This document shows positions 25,579 to 33,715 of a stretch of 64,000 bases of DNA, piece by piece. Below the pieces are notes generated by a model. That model worked only from the letters and a program-made list of their open reading frames with translations, did no database searches and had not been told where the DNA came from. Made by a program: the position numbers and the translations under genes. Within the stretch, counting starts at the first letter, position 1. The number at the start of each line of letters is the position of its first letter. Source of the stretch: Nitrospira sp. (GTDB lineage: Bacteria > Nitrospirota > Nitrospiria > Nitrospirales > Nitrospiraceae); contig JAURZE010000033.1 in NCBI GenBank assembly GCA_030653545.1, positions 114,322-178,321 on the forward strand. Reading direction: 5' to 3'.

Positions 25579-26613
25579 ATGGTCTGGAATCCTAACGATC
25601 CCTGGAATAAAAAGAACGACAACCTCGACGAGGCGTTAAAACAGGCGCAGTCGCACTTGCAAGGGCTCATTCCGTCCGGTGGGATGAAAAGCCTGCTGCT
25701 CGTGGGATTGCTGGTCTTTGTCGCCTGGCAGAGTGCGTTTATCGTCGCGCCTGATGAAGAAGGCGTCGTCAAGCGATTCGGCATCCCCGTTCGCACGGTT
25801 GGCCCCGGCCCGCACGTCAAGATCCCCCTGGTCGAATCGGTCCTGCAGCCAAAAGTTGAAAAGCTTCACCGTATTGAAGTGGGATTCCGTACGGATCGGC
25901 AGGGGCGCCAGCAAATGCTCGCGCAAGAAGCCTTGATGCTCACCGGCGACATGAATATTCTCGCCATCGAATTCATCGTCCAATACAAGATCAAAGAGTC
26001 AGCAAATTATCTCTTCAACGTCGCAGAAATTCATGAGACGATCGGCAAAGCCGCCGAGGCCGCCATGCGGGAAGTGGTCGGGAAGGGTAAGATCGACGAG
26101 GCCTTGACGACCGGCAAGGCTCAAATCCAGCAGGATACCATGGTCCTTCTCCAGTCTCTTCTCGACCAGTATCAGTGCGGCGTCCAGGTCGCAGCCATCC
26201 AACTCCAGGATGTCAGTCCTCCCGAAGCCGTCGCGGCTGCGTTCAAAGACGTGACCAACGCCAAGGAAGATCGGGAGAAACTGATTAACCAGTCGCAAAG
26301 CTACCGCAACGACATTCTCCCCAAAGCCAAAGGCGAAGCGGCGCAGGTCGTGAACCAGGCCAAGGGCTACGCCCAGGCGCGACTGAATCGCGCACAGGGA
26401 GAAGCCAACCGGTTCGTCGCCACGCTCAAGGAATACAACCAAGCCAAAGATATCATCAGCAAGCGACTCTATATCGAAACGATGGAAGAAATTTTGCCCA
26501 ACATCGACAAAGTGATCATCGACGGGAAAGGCGGAGAGCGCGTCCTCCCCTACCTCCCGCTCGATCGACTCAAATCGCGCACCAACGCTTCCACGGAGGA
26601 GCAGAAACCATGA
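25579..26613 (+). CDS. hflK: HflK, SPFH-family protease modulator
   Basis: The 344-residue protein starts MVWNPNDPWNKKNDNLDEALK, which matches HflK N-termini. It has one membrane span (LLLVGLLVFVAWQSAFIVA) and then an SPFH/prohibitin domain with GVVKRFG and GPHVKIPLVE. A coiled-coil part follows, rich in Ala, Gln and Lys (KGYAQARLNRAQGEA). HflK and HflC form a large periplasmic cage around FtsH and limit its proteolysis of membrane proteins. The stop overlaps hflC by 4 bases. Confidence 0.93.
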   Translation: MVWNPNDPWNKKNDNLDEALKQAQSHLQGLIPSGGMKSLLLVGLLVFVAWQSAFIVAPDEEGVVKRFGIPVRTVGPGPHVKIPLVESVLQPKVEKLHRIEVGFRTDRQGRQQMLAQEALMLTGDMNILAIEFIVQYKIKESANYLFNVAEIHETIGKAAEAAMREVVGKGKIDEALTTGKAQIQQDTMVLLQSLLDQYQCGVQVAAIQLQDVSPPEAVAAAFKDVTNAKEDREKLINQSQSYRNDILPKAKGEAAQVVNQAKGYAQARLNRAQGEANRFVATLKEYNQAKDIISKRLYIETMEEILPNIDKVIIDGKGGERVLPYLPLDRLKSRTNASTEEQKP

Positions 26614-27470
26614 CGAAGCAAGGCCTGACTATCGCAGTGCTCGTCGTTGTCGGAGGTCTGTTTTTACTCGGGGCTTCACCGCTCTTCATCGTCGATATCA
26701 CCCAGAATGCGATCGTGGTCGAACTCGGAAAGCCGAAACGCAATCTCACCGAGCCGGGGCTCTACGTCAAAGTGCCGTTTATTCAAGAGGTCACCTACTT
26801 CGATAAGCGATTGCTGGACTATGACTCAGAGGCACAAGATGTGATCACGCAGGATAAGAAGACCCTTCTTCTTGATAACTACGCCAAATGGCGGATTGTC
26901 GACCCCCTCAAGGTCTACCAGAGCTTCCAAACCCAGCGTGGCGCGCTGCAACGGCTCAACGACATTATCTATTCTGAACTCCGGGTCGAACTTGGGCGCC
27001 ATGAACTCCTGGAAATCGTCGCGGATCACCGAGCCGATCTTATGAAAATCGTGACTCAACGGTCACATGAGAAGGCCTCTGCCTATGGGATCGAGATTCA
27101 AGATGTGAGGATCAAGCGCGCCGACCTTCCCGAGCAGAATGAGAAGGCCGTGTTCGCCCGTATGCAAGCTGAGCGGGAACGGCAAGCGAAGCAATACCGC
27201 GCAGAAGGCGCAGAAGAAGCGCAAAAGATCCGGTCTGAAGCGGAAAAAGATCGCGAGATCATTCTCGCCCAGGCATATAAGGAGTCTGAAGAATTACGGG
27301 GAGCCGGAGATGCGAAGGCTTTCAAGGTCTACGCCGATGCCTACCGGCAAGATCCGAAGTTCTTTGAATTCACCCGTTCGATGGAAGCCTACAAGAAAAC
27401 GTTCAAAGATAAGTCGACCTTGGTGATGAGCCCTGATTCAGAGTTCTTCCGCTATCTGAAACAACGCTAA
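26610..27470 (+). CDS. hflC: HflC, SPFH-family protease modulator
   Basis: The 286-residue protein has an N-terminal span (IAVLVVVGGLFLLGASPLFIVDI), an SPFH domain (AIVVELGKPKRNLTEPGLYVKVPFIQEVTYFDKRLLDYD) and a coiled coil ending in TFKDKSTLVMSPDSEFFRYL, all typical of HflC. It is translationally coupled to hflK by ATGA. It acts with HflK on FtsH at the inner membrane. Its end is only 6 bases from the end of the convergent fhs gene. Confidence 0.94.
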   Translation: MTKQGLTIAVLVVVGGLFLLGASPLFIVDITQNAIVVELGKPKRNLTEPGLYVKVPFIQEVTYFDKRLLDYDSEAQDVITQDKKTLLLDNYAKWRIVDPLKVYQSFQTQRGALQRLNDIIYSELRVELGRHELLEIVADHRADLMKIVTQRSHEKASAYGIEIQDVRIKRADLPEQNEKAVFARMQAERERQAKQYRAEGAEEAQKIRSEAEKDREIILAQAYKESEELRGAGDAKAFKVYADAYRQDPKFFEFTRSMEAYKKTFKDKSTLVMSPDSEFFRYLKQR

Positions 27471-27476
27471 GCCCCG

Positions 27477-29159
27477 CTACGAAAGCCCGACGATTTCACC
27501 GCTTACCGGATCCAGGTCAACCCGTTCGCCAGCCGGTTTCTTCGGTAAACCCGGCATGAGCTGAATCCCAGAGCAGACCGCGGTCACGAACCCGGCCCCC
27601 GCAAGAATGCGCAATTCCTTGATCGGAACCGTAAAGCCCACAGGTCTTCCCTTCAGCGCCGGATCATGCGACAAGGACAACGGTGTCTTTGCCATACAAA
27701 CGGGGAGCTCCCCAAATCCTAGAGACTCGGCCGCATCAATCTGACGCTCCGCCTCAGGCTCAAAACTGACTCCCGCTGCCCCATACATCTTCGTGGCGAT
27801 CGTTTCGATCTTCTTTCTAATTGGCCACTTCACATCGTAGAGATGAGTAAAGTTCGCGGGCTGTTCCACTGCACGAACCACCGCATCGGCCAGTCGTTCA
27901 GCGCCTCGCCCTCCATCAGCCCAATGAGTCGAGACTGCGGCATCGATCGCGCCAACTTCCCGAGACCGGTTCCGCACCCACTCCAATTCGGCAGGAAGGT
28001 CGTCTTTAAACGCGTTCACCGCAACAACGACCGGGATGCCGTGAGCGCGCGCGTTGGCGATATGTTGTTCCAGATTCGCAAAGCCCTTCTCCAGAGCTGG
28101 CATGTTGGGCCCGGTCAATCCAGAGGGTAACGGCGCACCTGCTTTGGCGACTCCTCCGCCGCCATGCAGCTTCAGGGCTCGTAAGGTCGCCACCACGACA
28201 GCGGCCGCAGGCTTGAACCCTGACACGCGACACTTAATGTTGAAAAATTTTTCGGCACCCAGGTCACTCCCGAACCCGGCCTCTGTGACGACGTAATCTG
28301 CACACCTGAGAGCCACGGCATCGGACAGAATGGAGCAATTACCGTGGGCGATATTGCCGAACGGACCGGTGTGCACAAACGCCGGCGTTCCTTCCAAGGT
28401 CTGCACCAGGTTAGGCAGCAAGGCATCCTTCAATAAAACCGCCATCGCCCCAGCACAACCCAGTTCCTCTGCAGTTCCGACGGCACCGGATTGCTTCAAT
28501 CCCACCATGATCCGGCCAAGCCGTTGGCGGAGGTCCGCTTGACTCGACGCCAAGGCCAACACGGCCATTATCTCAGAAGCCTCGGTAATCACAAACTGGC
28601 CCCTATGCCGCTGCGTCTCTTCCCCTACCATTACCTGGCGGAGCGCCCGGTCGCTGACTCCCACTGTTCTAGGCCAGGTGATTCGCTCTATATCAAAGCC
28701 ACGTTCGTTGCCGTGAAAGAGATGATTGTCCAGGAAGGCGGAAAGGAGATTGTGGCTCGCAGCAACCGCATGGGCATCACCGGTAAAATGTAGATTGATC
28801 TCCTCCATGGGCAGCACCTGAGCATGGCCGCCCCCGGTACCCCCACCCTTGATTCCAAATACCGGACCAAGGGAGGGCTGCCGAAGGGTCACTGCCGCAC
28901 GCTTACCTAATCGTGAGAGCCCCATAGCCAGCCCAATCGATGTCGTCGTCTTTCCTTCGCCAAGAGGAGTTGGGTTAATCGCTGTCACCAAAATATACCG
29001 CCCTAACGGGCGAGCCTTGAGGCGACCCAACGAACGCAATGAGATTTTTGCCTTGTTTGACCCGAATATTGCGATTTCGTTGGCTTGGAGACCCAGTTGT
29101 TCAGCAATATCGAGAATGGGTCGAGGTCGAACGGATCGGGCAAGTTGGAGGTCAGTCAC
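27477..29159 (-). CDS. fhs: Formate-tetrahydrofolate ligase
   Basis: The 560-residue protein matches formyl-THF synthetase end to end: the ATP loop INPTPLGEGKTTTSIGLAMGL, then LRQPSLGPVFGIKGGGTGGGHAQVLPMEEINLHFTGD and a late VTVP-IKELRILAGAGF-type block. It activates formate as 10-formyl-THF for purine, fMet and C1 metabolism. No other C1 gene (folD, metF) is adjacent. It ends convergently with hflC, and the M23 peptidase gene upstream has its own terminator, so fhs is likely expressed alone. Confidence 0.95.
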   Translation of the reverse strand: MTDLQLARSVRPRPILDIAEQLGLQANEIAIFGSNKAKISLRSLGRLKARPLGRYILVTAINPTPLGEGKTTTSIGLAMGLSRLGKRAAVTLRQPSLGPVFGIKGGGTGGGHAQVLPMEEINLHFTGDAHAVAASHNLLSAFLDNHLFHGNERGFDIERITWPRTVGVSDRALRQVMVGEETQRHRGQFVITEASEIMAVLALASSQADLRQRLGRIMVGLKQSGAVGTAEELGCAGAMAVLLKDALLPNLVQTLEGTPAFVHTGPFGNIAHGNCSILSDAVALRCADYVVTEAGFGSDLGAEKFFNIKCRVSGFKPAAAVVVATLRALKLHGGGGVAKAGAPLPSGLTGPNMPALEKGFANLEQHIANARAHGIPVVVAVNAFKDDLPAELEWVRNRSREVGAIDAAVSTHWADGGRGAERLADAVVRAVEQPANFTHLYDVKWPIRKKIETIATKMYGAAGVSFEPEAERQIDAAESLGFGELPVCMAKTPLSLSHDPALKGRPVGFTVPIKELRILAGAGFVTAVCSGIQLMPGLPKKPAGERVDLDPVSGEIVGLS

Positions 29160-29248
29160 AATACCCCTGTCAAAATTCGATGTGAACGAAGGATGTAGTG
29201 CGTAACGTACACCACGCCTCTACGGGGAGGCTAGAGGGGGAAGACCAG

Positions 29249-29284
29249 AAAAAAGACGGGCTTGCGGTTTCCCACGAGCCCGTC
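29249..29284 (-). terminator. Rho-independent terminator of the M23 peptidase gene
   Basis: GACGGGCT at 29255-29262 pairs with AGCCCGTC at 29277-29284 around a 14-base loop. Six A residues at 29249-29254 give a T-run after the hairpin on the minus strand. It lies about 32 bases after the stop of the M23 gene and before fhs. Confidence 0.82.
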
Positions 29285-29315
29285 ATAGAAGACAATATAT
29301 AGAGCCAGAAAAGGC

Positions 29316-30347
29316 CTACTCAAGAATATACTTGTTGGGGTCAAGCGCCTGCCCGTTGACCTTAACCATGTAGTGAAGATGCGGGCCAGTTGCCAAACCA
29401 GTGCTTCCCACTAACCCCACCACATCACCACGCTTCACCCGCTGCCCCTCCTTGACGAGGGATTTTGCCAGGTGACCATAAACCGTTTCAATCCCAAATC
29501 CATGGTCGAGTCGCACTAAATTGCCGAGCTTCGGATCAAATCCGACTGATGTTACTCTGCCTTGCGCTGGAGCCTGCACTGGGGCGTTGGCCGCAGCTCC
29601 AATATCAAGCCCATCATGCCACGCTGGCTTCTCCGTGAAGGGAGAAATACGAGGCCCAAAGCCAGAAGTCACCCAGCCCTTGACCGGCCAAATTGAAGGG
29701 GTAGCAGCCCATCGTGATGACCGCTGTTCAGCAGCCTGAGACAATTCGTTGAGAATCTGCTCCTGGCTGGTCGCTTCCCTAGACAACCACTCAAGTCCAT
29801 CTTTAACAGAGGCAACCGCAGCTTCAGTATCTTTTTCACCTATGAGTGGTGCCGTCTGGCCAATTCCAACGACAGACATCGCCCCATTATTGTTGGATAA
29901 CGATGCGGCCTCATCTGATCCCTTTCCATTCGCCGAACCAGGAACCAGACTTCCTTCAGGCAAAGGGGTCTCTTCTCCACCTCGACCGTTGGCCATGTCA
30001 CCGGACTTTGGAACTTCAATACCCAACATGACCCTGAGTCGTTGATTTACCTCTTTCATTGCCCCAATTCTCTTTTTCAAGTCATCAACCGCGGAAGAGA
30101 ATGCCGCGGTCTGTTCCCGGGCGCTCATAGCCTCCGAGCGGAACGCGGAAAGCTCCCAGACTTCCCCAGTCCTGATGACATAGTGGGAGACAACAAGAAG
30201 ATCGGCAATGATAACAATACATCCAACTATCAATAGCTTACGAACGAATTTCCTCGGAAAGCTAAAACGAAGGGGTTTTGCCGTAGAGCCACGGAAAATT
30301 ACGACCGTGTAGGCGTCACTGCTTTCCTGGTTTTGCGTTTGCCCCAT
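29316..30347 (-). CDS. M23 (LytM-like) metallopeptidase with membrane anchor
   Basis: The start at 30347 has GAGGGAG 8 bases upstream, which favours it over an open start 27 codons earlier. The 343-residue product has a short cytoplasmic tail, one membrane span (LLIVGCIVIIADLLVVSHYVI), a coiled coil at about residues 70-110 and a C-terminal M23 domain. Zinc ligands are visible in WHDGLDIGA (His and Asp) and GPHLHYM (HxH). It should cleave peptidoglycan cross-links or act as an amidase activator during cell-wall remodelling. Confidence 0.9.
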   Translation of the reverse strand: MGQTQNQESSDAYTVVIFRGSTAKPLRFSFPRKFVRKLLIVGCIVIIADLLVVSHYVIRTGEVWELSAFRSEAMSAREQTAAFSSAVDDLKKRIGAMKEVNQRLRVMLGIEVPKSGDMANGRGGEETPLPEGSLVPGSANGKGSDEAASLSNNNGAMSVVGIGQTAPLIGEKDTEAAVASVKDGLEWLSREATSQEQILNELSQAAEQRSSRWAATPSIWPVKGWVTSGFGPRISPFTEKPAWHDGLDIGAAANAPVQAPAQGRVTSVGFDPKLGNLVRLDHGFGIETVYGHLAKSLVKEGQRVKRGDVVGLVGSTGLATGPHLHYMVKVNGQALDPNKYILE

Positions 30348-30476
30348 GATATTCACTCCCTCAATCTTGGGAGACCCTGACTCAGCTAGATACCGTCGCA
30401 GTCTACCCGTCTCTTCCTGAAGGGTCAACCCTTTTGATAGTAATGAAATCCGAGCTCGCCCACGTCTCTCACACCA

Positions 30477-30812
30477 CTACTTATTGGCTACTTCTCTCGT
30501 TACCCACTCTGTATATTGTGATGATCCACAAATCAACGGAATGGCAATTACTTCAGGCAGTTCATAAGGATGCAGCTGCTTTATCTTCTGCTCGAGCTTT
30601 CGGTATCGGAGCCTTGTGGTCTTCATGACTAACATGGCCTCTTTCTCCTGAACTAGCTTGCCCTTCCACTGGTACATTGACCGAATCCCAGGAATGACAT
30701 TCACACAAGCGGCCAAGCGAGAAGTCAAAACTGCTCTTGAGATCCGACTTCCTTCCTTCAGGCCAGGAACCGTCACAAAAACTACAATTATCTCACTCTT
30801 TGCAATCGGCAT
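30477..30812 (-). CDS. cutA: CutA1-like divalent-ion tolerance protein
   Basis: The 111-residue protein has the CutA1 pattern: IIVVFVTVPGLKEGSRISRAVLTSRLAACVNVIPGIRSMYQWKGKL, then KTTRLRYRKLEQKIKQLHPYELPEVIAIPL. CutA1 is a very stable trimer with a ferredoxin-like fold, linked to copper tolerance, though its role is debated. The ATG at 30812 starts the conserved region; upstream in-frame TTG is not supported. The gene is more AT-rich than its surroundings. Confidence 0.9.
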   Translation of the reverse strand: MPIAKSEIIVVFVTVPGLKEGSRISRAVLTSRLAACVNVIPGIRSMYQWKGKLVQEKEAMLVMKTTRLRYRKLEQKIKQLHPYELPEVIAIPLICGSSQYTEWVTREVANK

Positions 30813-31047
30813 ACTTAATCTCAAGAAGGGCTACTGAGTCATAACCAAACCATCAACTATTCAAACTTGAACCGTTATGGTCAACTGATCTAACATCACT
30901 GCTTAATAACGCAACTTCTATACCCCTACAACTATCGCCAGGCTATTCATGTATTCAATAAAATCAATATGTTACAATCTCTCTGCCTACTCATCTACGC
31001 ACCACATATCGATAAAGTGTAATAACTGAAACAGGCTGTCCACATTC

Positions 31048-31063
31048 TTGACAAAGAAGTCAA
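31048..31063. promoter_or_regulatory. Candidate operator TTGAC-N6-GTCAA
   Basis: A perfect 5-base inverted repeat with a 6-base spacer lies in the divergent region, about 90 bases upstream of the rhodanese promoter. The form suits a helix-turn-helix dimer, but no regulator gene is nearby. Confidence 0.3.
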
Positions 31064-31151
31064 AAATTTGTCGCTTTCCCCCAGACCGACAACTTGGCCA
31101 ATTCGATAACAATAGCCCATAATGATTGTTTACACTCAATTGCTCATGAAT

Positions 31152-31181
31152 TTGACAGCCATTTCGAGAGTCCCTTATGAT
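31152..31181 (+). promoter_or_regulatory. Sigma70-type promoter of the rhodanese gene
   Basis: TTGACA (31152-31157), 18-base spacer, TATGAT (31176-31181). The -35 is a perfect consensus and the -10 has five of six bases. The distance to the ATG at 31211 leaves a leader of about 22 bases that includes AGGAGG. Confidence 0.65.
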
Positions 31182-31210
31182 GCAATCCTTAGTTCAAGAG
31201 GAGGATTTTG

Positions 31211-31531
31211 ATGAGTTATTCCATTGGAGTGAAAGAACTGAAGACCAGACTCGATAAGGGCGATAAACTCGTTCTCCTGGACGTAAGGGAACCATGGGAG
31301 CATGCCTTGGCAAAACTGGAAGGGTCAATACTCATCCCCTTGGGCACACTACCCCAGGCTCTGACTAAGCTGGATAAAAACACGGAGATCATCGCCTATT
31401 GCCATCACGGCATGCGAAGTGCCGACGCTACAGGCTTCTTGGTTCAGCAGGGGTTTGCTAACGTAAAAAACCTAGTAGGCGGAATAGATGCCTGGTCGAT
31501 TCAGGTAGATAACGCAGTTCCGCGCTACTAA
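31211..31531 (+). CDS. Single-domain rhodanese-like protein
   Basis: The 106-residue protein has one rhodanese domain: VKELKTRLDKGDKLVLLDVREPWEH, then the active-site loop AYCHHGMRSADAT with the catalytic Cys, and GFANVKNLVGGIDAW. It should transfer sulfur or handle persulfides in the cytoplasm. AGGAGG lies just before the ATG at 31211, and a strong promoter precedes it, so it is expressed as a single-gene unit. Confidence 0.92.
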   Translation: MSYSIGVKELKTRLDKGDKLVLLDVREPWEHALAKLEGSILIPLGTLPQALTKLDKNTEIIAYCHHGMRSADATGFLVQQGFANVKNLVGGIDAWSIQVDNAVPRY

Positions 31532-31586
31532 AAGAAACCGCAGTCAGGCTTGCCAAATCTCCCACTGTGCATCAGGGCATTGCGAT

Positions 31587-31616
31587 GCGGGAAGCGGATC
31601 ATCTGAAGCTTCCCGC
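31587..31616 (+). terminator. Hairpin between rhodanese and epimerase genes
   Basis: GCGGGAAGC (31587-31595) pairs with GCTTCCCGC (31608-31616) over a 12-base loop. It overlaps the epimerase stop codon and is followed on the plus strand by a short T-rich stretch. It could end both convergent transcripts; the T-run is weak. Confidence 0.45.
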
Positions 31617-32539
31617 TAGCTCATCTTTTCCCTAAAAAATGCTACGGTTCGCTTCAACCCGTCAGGGAGATCCACCTTCATCTCCCAACCAAGCGCTTGT
31701 CGAATTTTAGCAGGATCGACAAGGCTCCTTAGTTGCTCCCCCTTTTTAGCGGGTCCATGCACTTCTTTTGATGTAGCGCCCGTCAAAGTTGCCAGCAACC
31801 TGAACAACTCATTGATGGACGTCTCAACGCCTGTACCGACGTTGTAAACCCCCTGAGTCTCCTGCCCCATTGCGGCAAGATTCGCCTCGGCTACATCGTC
31901 CACGAACACGAAATCTCTCGTCTGGCGCCCGTTCCCGTTGATGATGGGCTGCTCATTGTTCAACATCTTTTGGATAAAGATGGCCACAACGCCCGCCTCG
32001 CCCTCCGGATCCTGCCTTGGCCCATACACGTTGGCGTACCGCAGACTGACCGTTTGAATACCGCTGGTACGCTGGAAGTACGACAAGTAATGCTCCCCGC
32101 ACAACTTACTGATTCCGTATGGCGAGAGCGGGTTCGTTGGATGGCTCTCCGGAGCAGGAAACATATCTTGCTCGCCGTAAATGGCCCCGCCCGAAGAGGA
32201 AAACACCACCTTCCTCGCTCCATGCTGAACCGCCTGATGCACCACATTCATCGTACCGAGAATATTTACCTGCGCGTCAAATACAGGGTCCGCAACAGAG
32301 TTTCTCACGCTCACCTGGGCGGCCAAGTGGATGACAACATTGGGCCGCTCATTTCGAAAGACCCGCTCCAACCGTGAGCTCTGAATATCTAATTTATACA
32401 GATTCGCCGCACGATTCACATTCTTCCGCTTTCCCGTGGAAAGATTATCCACGACGACAACGTCGTGCCCTTCCTCTACCAGGCGATCGACCACGTGCGA
32501 ACCAATGAACCCGGCACCACCTGTCACTAAGACCTTCAT
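31616..32539 (-). CDS. NAD-dependent epimerase/dehydratase (UDP-glucose 4-epimerase-like)
   Basis: The 307-residue extended-SDR protein has the NAD-binding start MKVLVTGGAGFIGSHVVDRL, then VVVVDNLSTGKRKNV, IHLAAQVSVRNSV and SSSGGAIYGE. The YGISK catalytic Tyr-x3-Lys follows, and RYANVYGPRQDP. It probably epimerises or oxidises a UDP-sugar for surface polysaccharide. GGAGGA precedes the start. It is 16 bases after tlyA, at the end of the rny-tlyA run. Confidence 0.88.
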   Translation of the reverse strand: MKVLVTGGAGFIGSHVVDRLVEEGHDVVVVDNLSTGKRKNVNRAANLYKLDIQSSRLERVFRNERPNVVIHLAAQVSVRNSVADPVFDAQVNILGTMNVVHQAVQHGARKVVFSSSGGAIYGEQDMFPAPESHPTNPLSPYGISKLCGEHYLSYFQRTSGIQTVSLRYANVYGPRQDPEGEAGVVAIFIQKMLNNEQPIINGNGRQTRDFVFVDDVAEANLAAMGQETQGVYNVGTGVETSINELFRLLATLTGATSKEVHGPAKKGEQLRSLVDPAKIRQALGWEMKVDLPDGLKRTVAFFREKMS

Positions 32540-32555
32540 GCAGTCCTCCAACGCT

Positions 32556-33353
32556 TCACACGCCACCACTCAAATCTGACTCTTTCTTAGCATAAACGTT
32601 TTTATTAAACTCGAAAATACTAAGAAACTCGAGGTTCCCCTTCTTCCCGCGGATCGGAGAATCAAGAGTCGCCTTCTGAGTTAGTCCAAGCCCTTCAGCA
32701 CAAGCCAGAATCCGTTGCAGCACGGCCTGCCGCTGCGCCTCATCACGAACGATTCCCCCGCGACCAACCTGCCCCTTTCCCACTTCGAATTGCGGTTTCA
32801 CAAGAGCGACTACGATCGCCCCCGGCAGAAGAAACTGGATGATGGGAGGGAGAACCATGGTCAGTGAGATAAACGATACGTCGATGACCACGAGAGAGAT
32901 CGGCTCAGGGATGAGCGTTCGATCCACATAGCGAATGTTCGTCCGCTCATGCAAAATGACCCGCGGGTCTTGGCGAAGACGCCAGTCAAACTGTCCATAT
33001 CCAACGTCCACGGCATACACCCGCGCCGCGCCGCGTTGCAGCAAACAATCGGTGAATCCTCCCGTAGAACATCCGACATCAAGGCAAACGGCTCCCTGCG
33101 CGTCAATGGCACAGGCCTCAAGAGCGCCAATAAGCTTCTCCCCACCCCGGCTCACGAACCGAGTCCCATGAGCAACTACGTCAATCGCCGAATCAAGCAG
33201 AACTAACTTTGCAGGCTTATCGGAAAGAACTCCATCAAGTCGAACTTCTCCGGCAAGTATCATCCGAACCGCCACATCCCGACTTTGAGCAAGCCCTCGC
33301 GCGACCAGCACTCGGTCGAGCCGATCTTTCACCGGGCGTACTTGATTGACCAT
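32556..33353 (-). CDS. tlyA: TlyA-family rRNA 2-O-methyltransferase
   Basis: The 265-residue protein has an N-terminal S4 RNA-binding domain (RLDRVLVARGLAQSRDVAVRMILAGEVRLDG) and a FtsJ-like methyltransferase domain (VSRGGEKLIGAL, LDVGCSTGGFTDCLLQRGA, VVIDVSFISLTMVLPP, ALVKPQFEVGKGQVG). TlyA methylates ribose in 16S and/or 23S rRNA. It lies between xseB and the epimerase on the minus strand, an arrangement common with xseA/xseB. Confidence 0.93.
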   Translation of the reverse strand: MVNQVRPVKDRLDRVLVARGLAQSRDVAVRMILAGEVRLDGVLSDKPAKLVLLDSAIDVVAHGTRFVSRGGEKLIGALEACAIDAQGAVCLDVGCSTGGFTDCLLQRGAARVYAVDVGYGQFDWRLRQDPRVILHERTNIRYVDRTLIPEPISLVVIDVSFISLTMVLPPIIQFLLPGAIVVALVKPQFEVGKGQVGRGGIVRDEAQRQAVLQRILACAEGLGLTQKATLDSPIRGKKGNLEFLSIFEFNKNVYAKKESDLSGGV

Positions 33354-33406
33354 GGTTGAATACGTAAGCGGACTATGTGTGAACCATCCGAACGGGTGCA
33401 GAGCGC

Positions 33407-33661
33407 CTATGGCTCAAGAGAAGCCTCGTCAGCATCATCGTCGAGAGAAAATGCCCGTAACTGTTTCTTCCCGTTTGTATCCTGAACCAGCACCTCCACT
33501 TTCCGTTCAGCTTCTTCCAGCACTTTCAAACAATTTTTCGAGAGGCGTATTCCTTCTTCAAAGATCTTGAGCGACTCATCCAGCGAAAGATCGCCATGCT
33601 CCAATTGCCCCACAATCGCTTCCAACCGAGCCATCGCTTGTTCAAACTTCACTGCCGCCAC
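33407..33661 (-). CDS. xseB: Exodeoxyribonuclease VII small subunit
   Basis: The product of about 84 residues matches XseB: KFEQAMARLEAIVGQLEHGDLSLDESLKIFEEGIRLSKNCLKVLEEAERKVEVL. GAGGAG lies 6 bases before a GTG at 33661, which I take as the start; a TTG at 33667 would have no spacing. XseB binds XseA in exonuclease VII, which degrades single-stranded DNA. It is 54 bases downstream of xseA. Confidence 0.92.
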   Translation of the reverse strand: MAAVKFEQAMARLEAIVGQLEHGDLSLDESLKIFEEGIRLSKNCLKVLEEAERKVEVLVQDTNGKKQLRAFSLDDDADEASLEP

Positions 33662-33715
33662 AGTCAACTCCTCATGATCCAGTATTGATTAAGTATAGCG
33701 GCTCCTCTGTCGATT

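Larger units (their letters stand above)
30813..31210. other. 398-base AT-rich divergent intergenic region
   Basis: No gene is seen between cutA and the rhodanese gene. The stretch is clearly more AT-rich than the rest of the window. It contains TTGAC-N6-GTCAA (31048-31063), which looks like a dimeric binding site, and a good promoter for the rhodanese gene at 31152-31181. No cutA promoter could be picked out with confidence. Confidence 0.5.
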
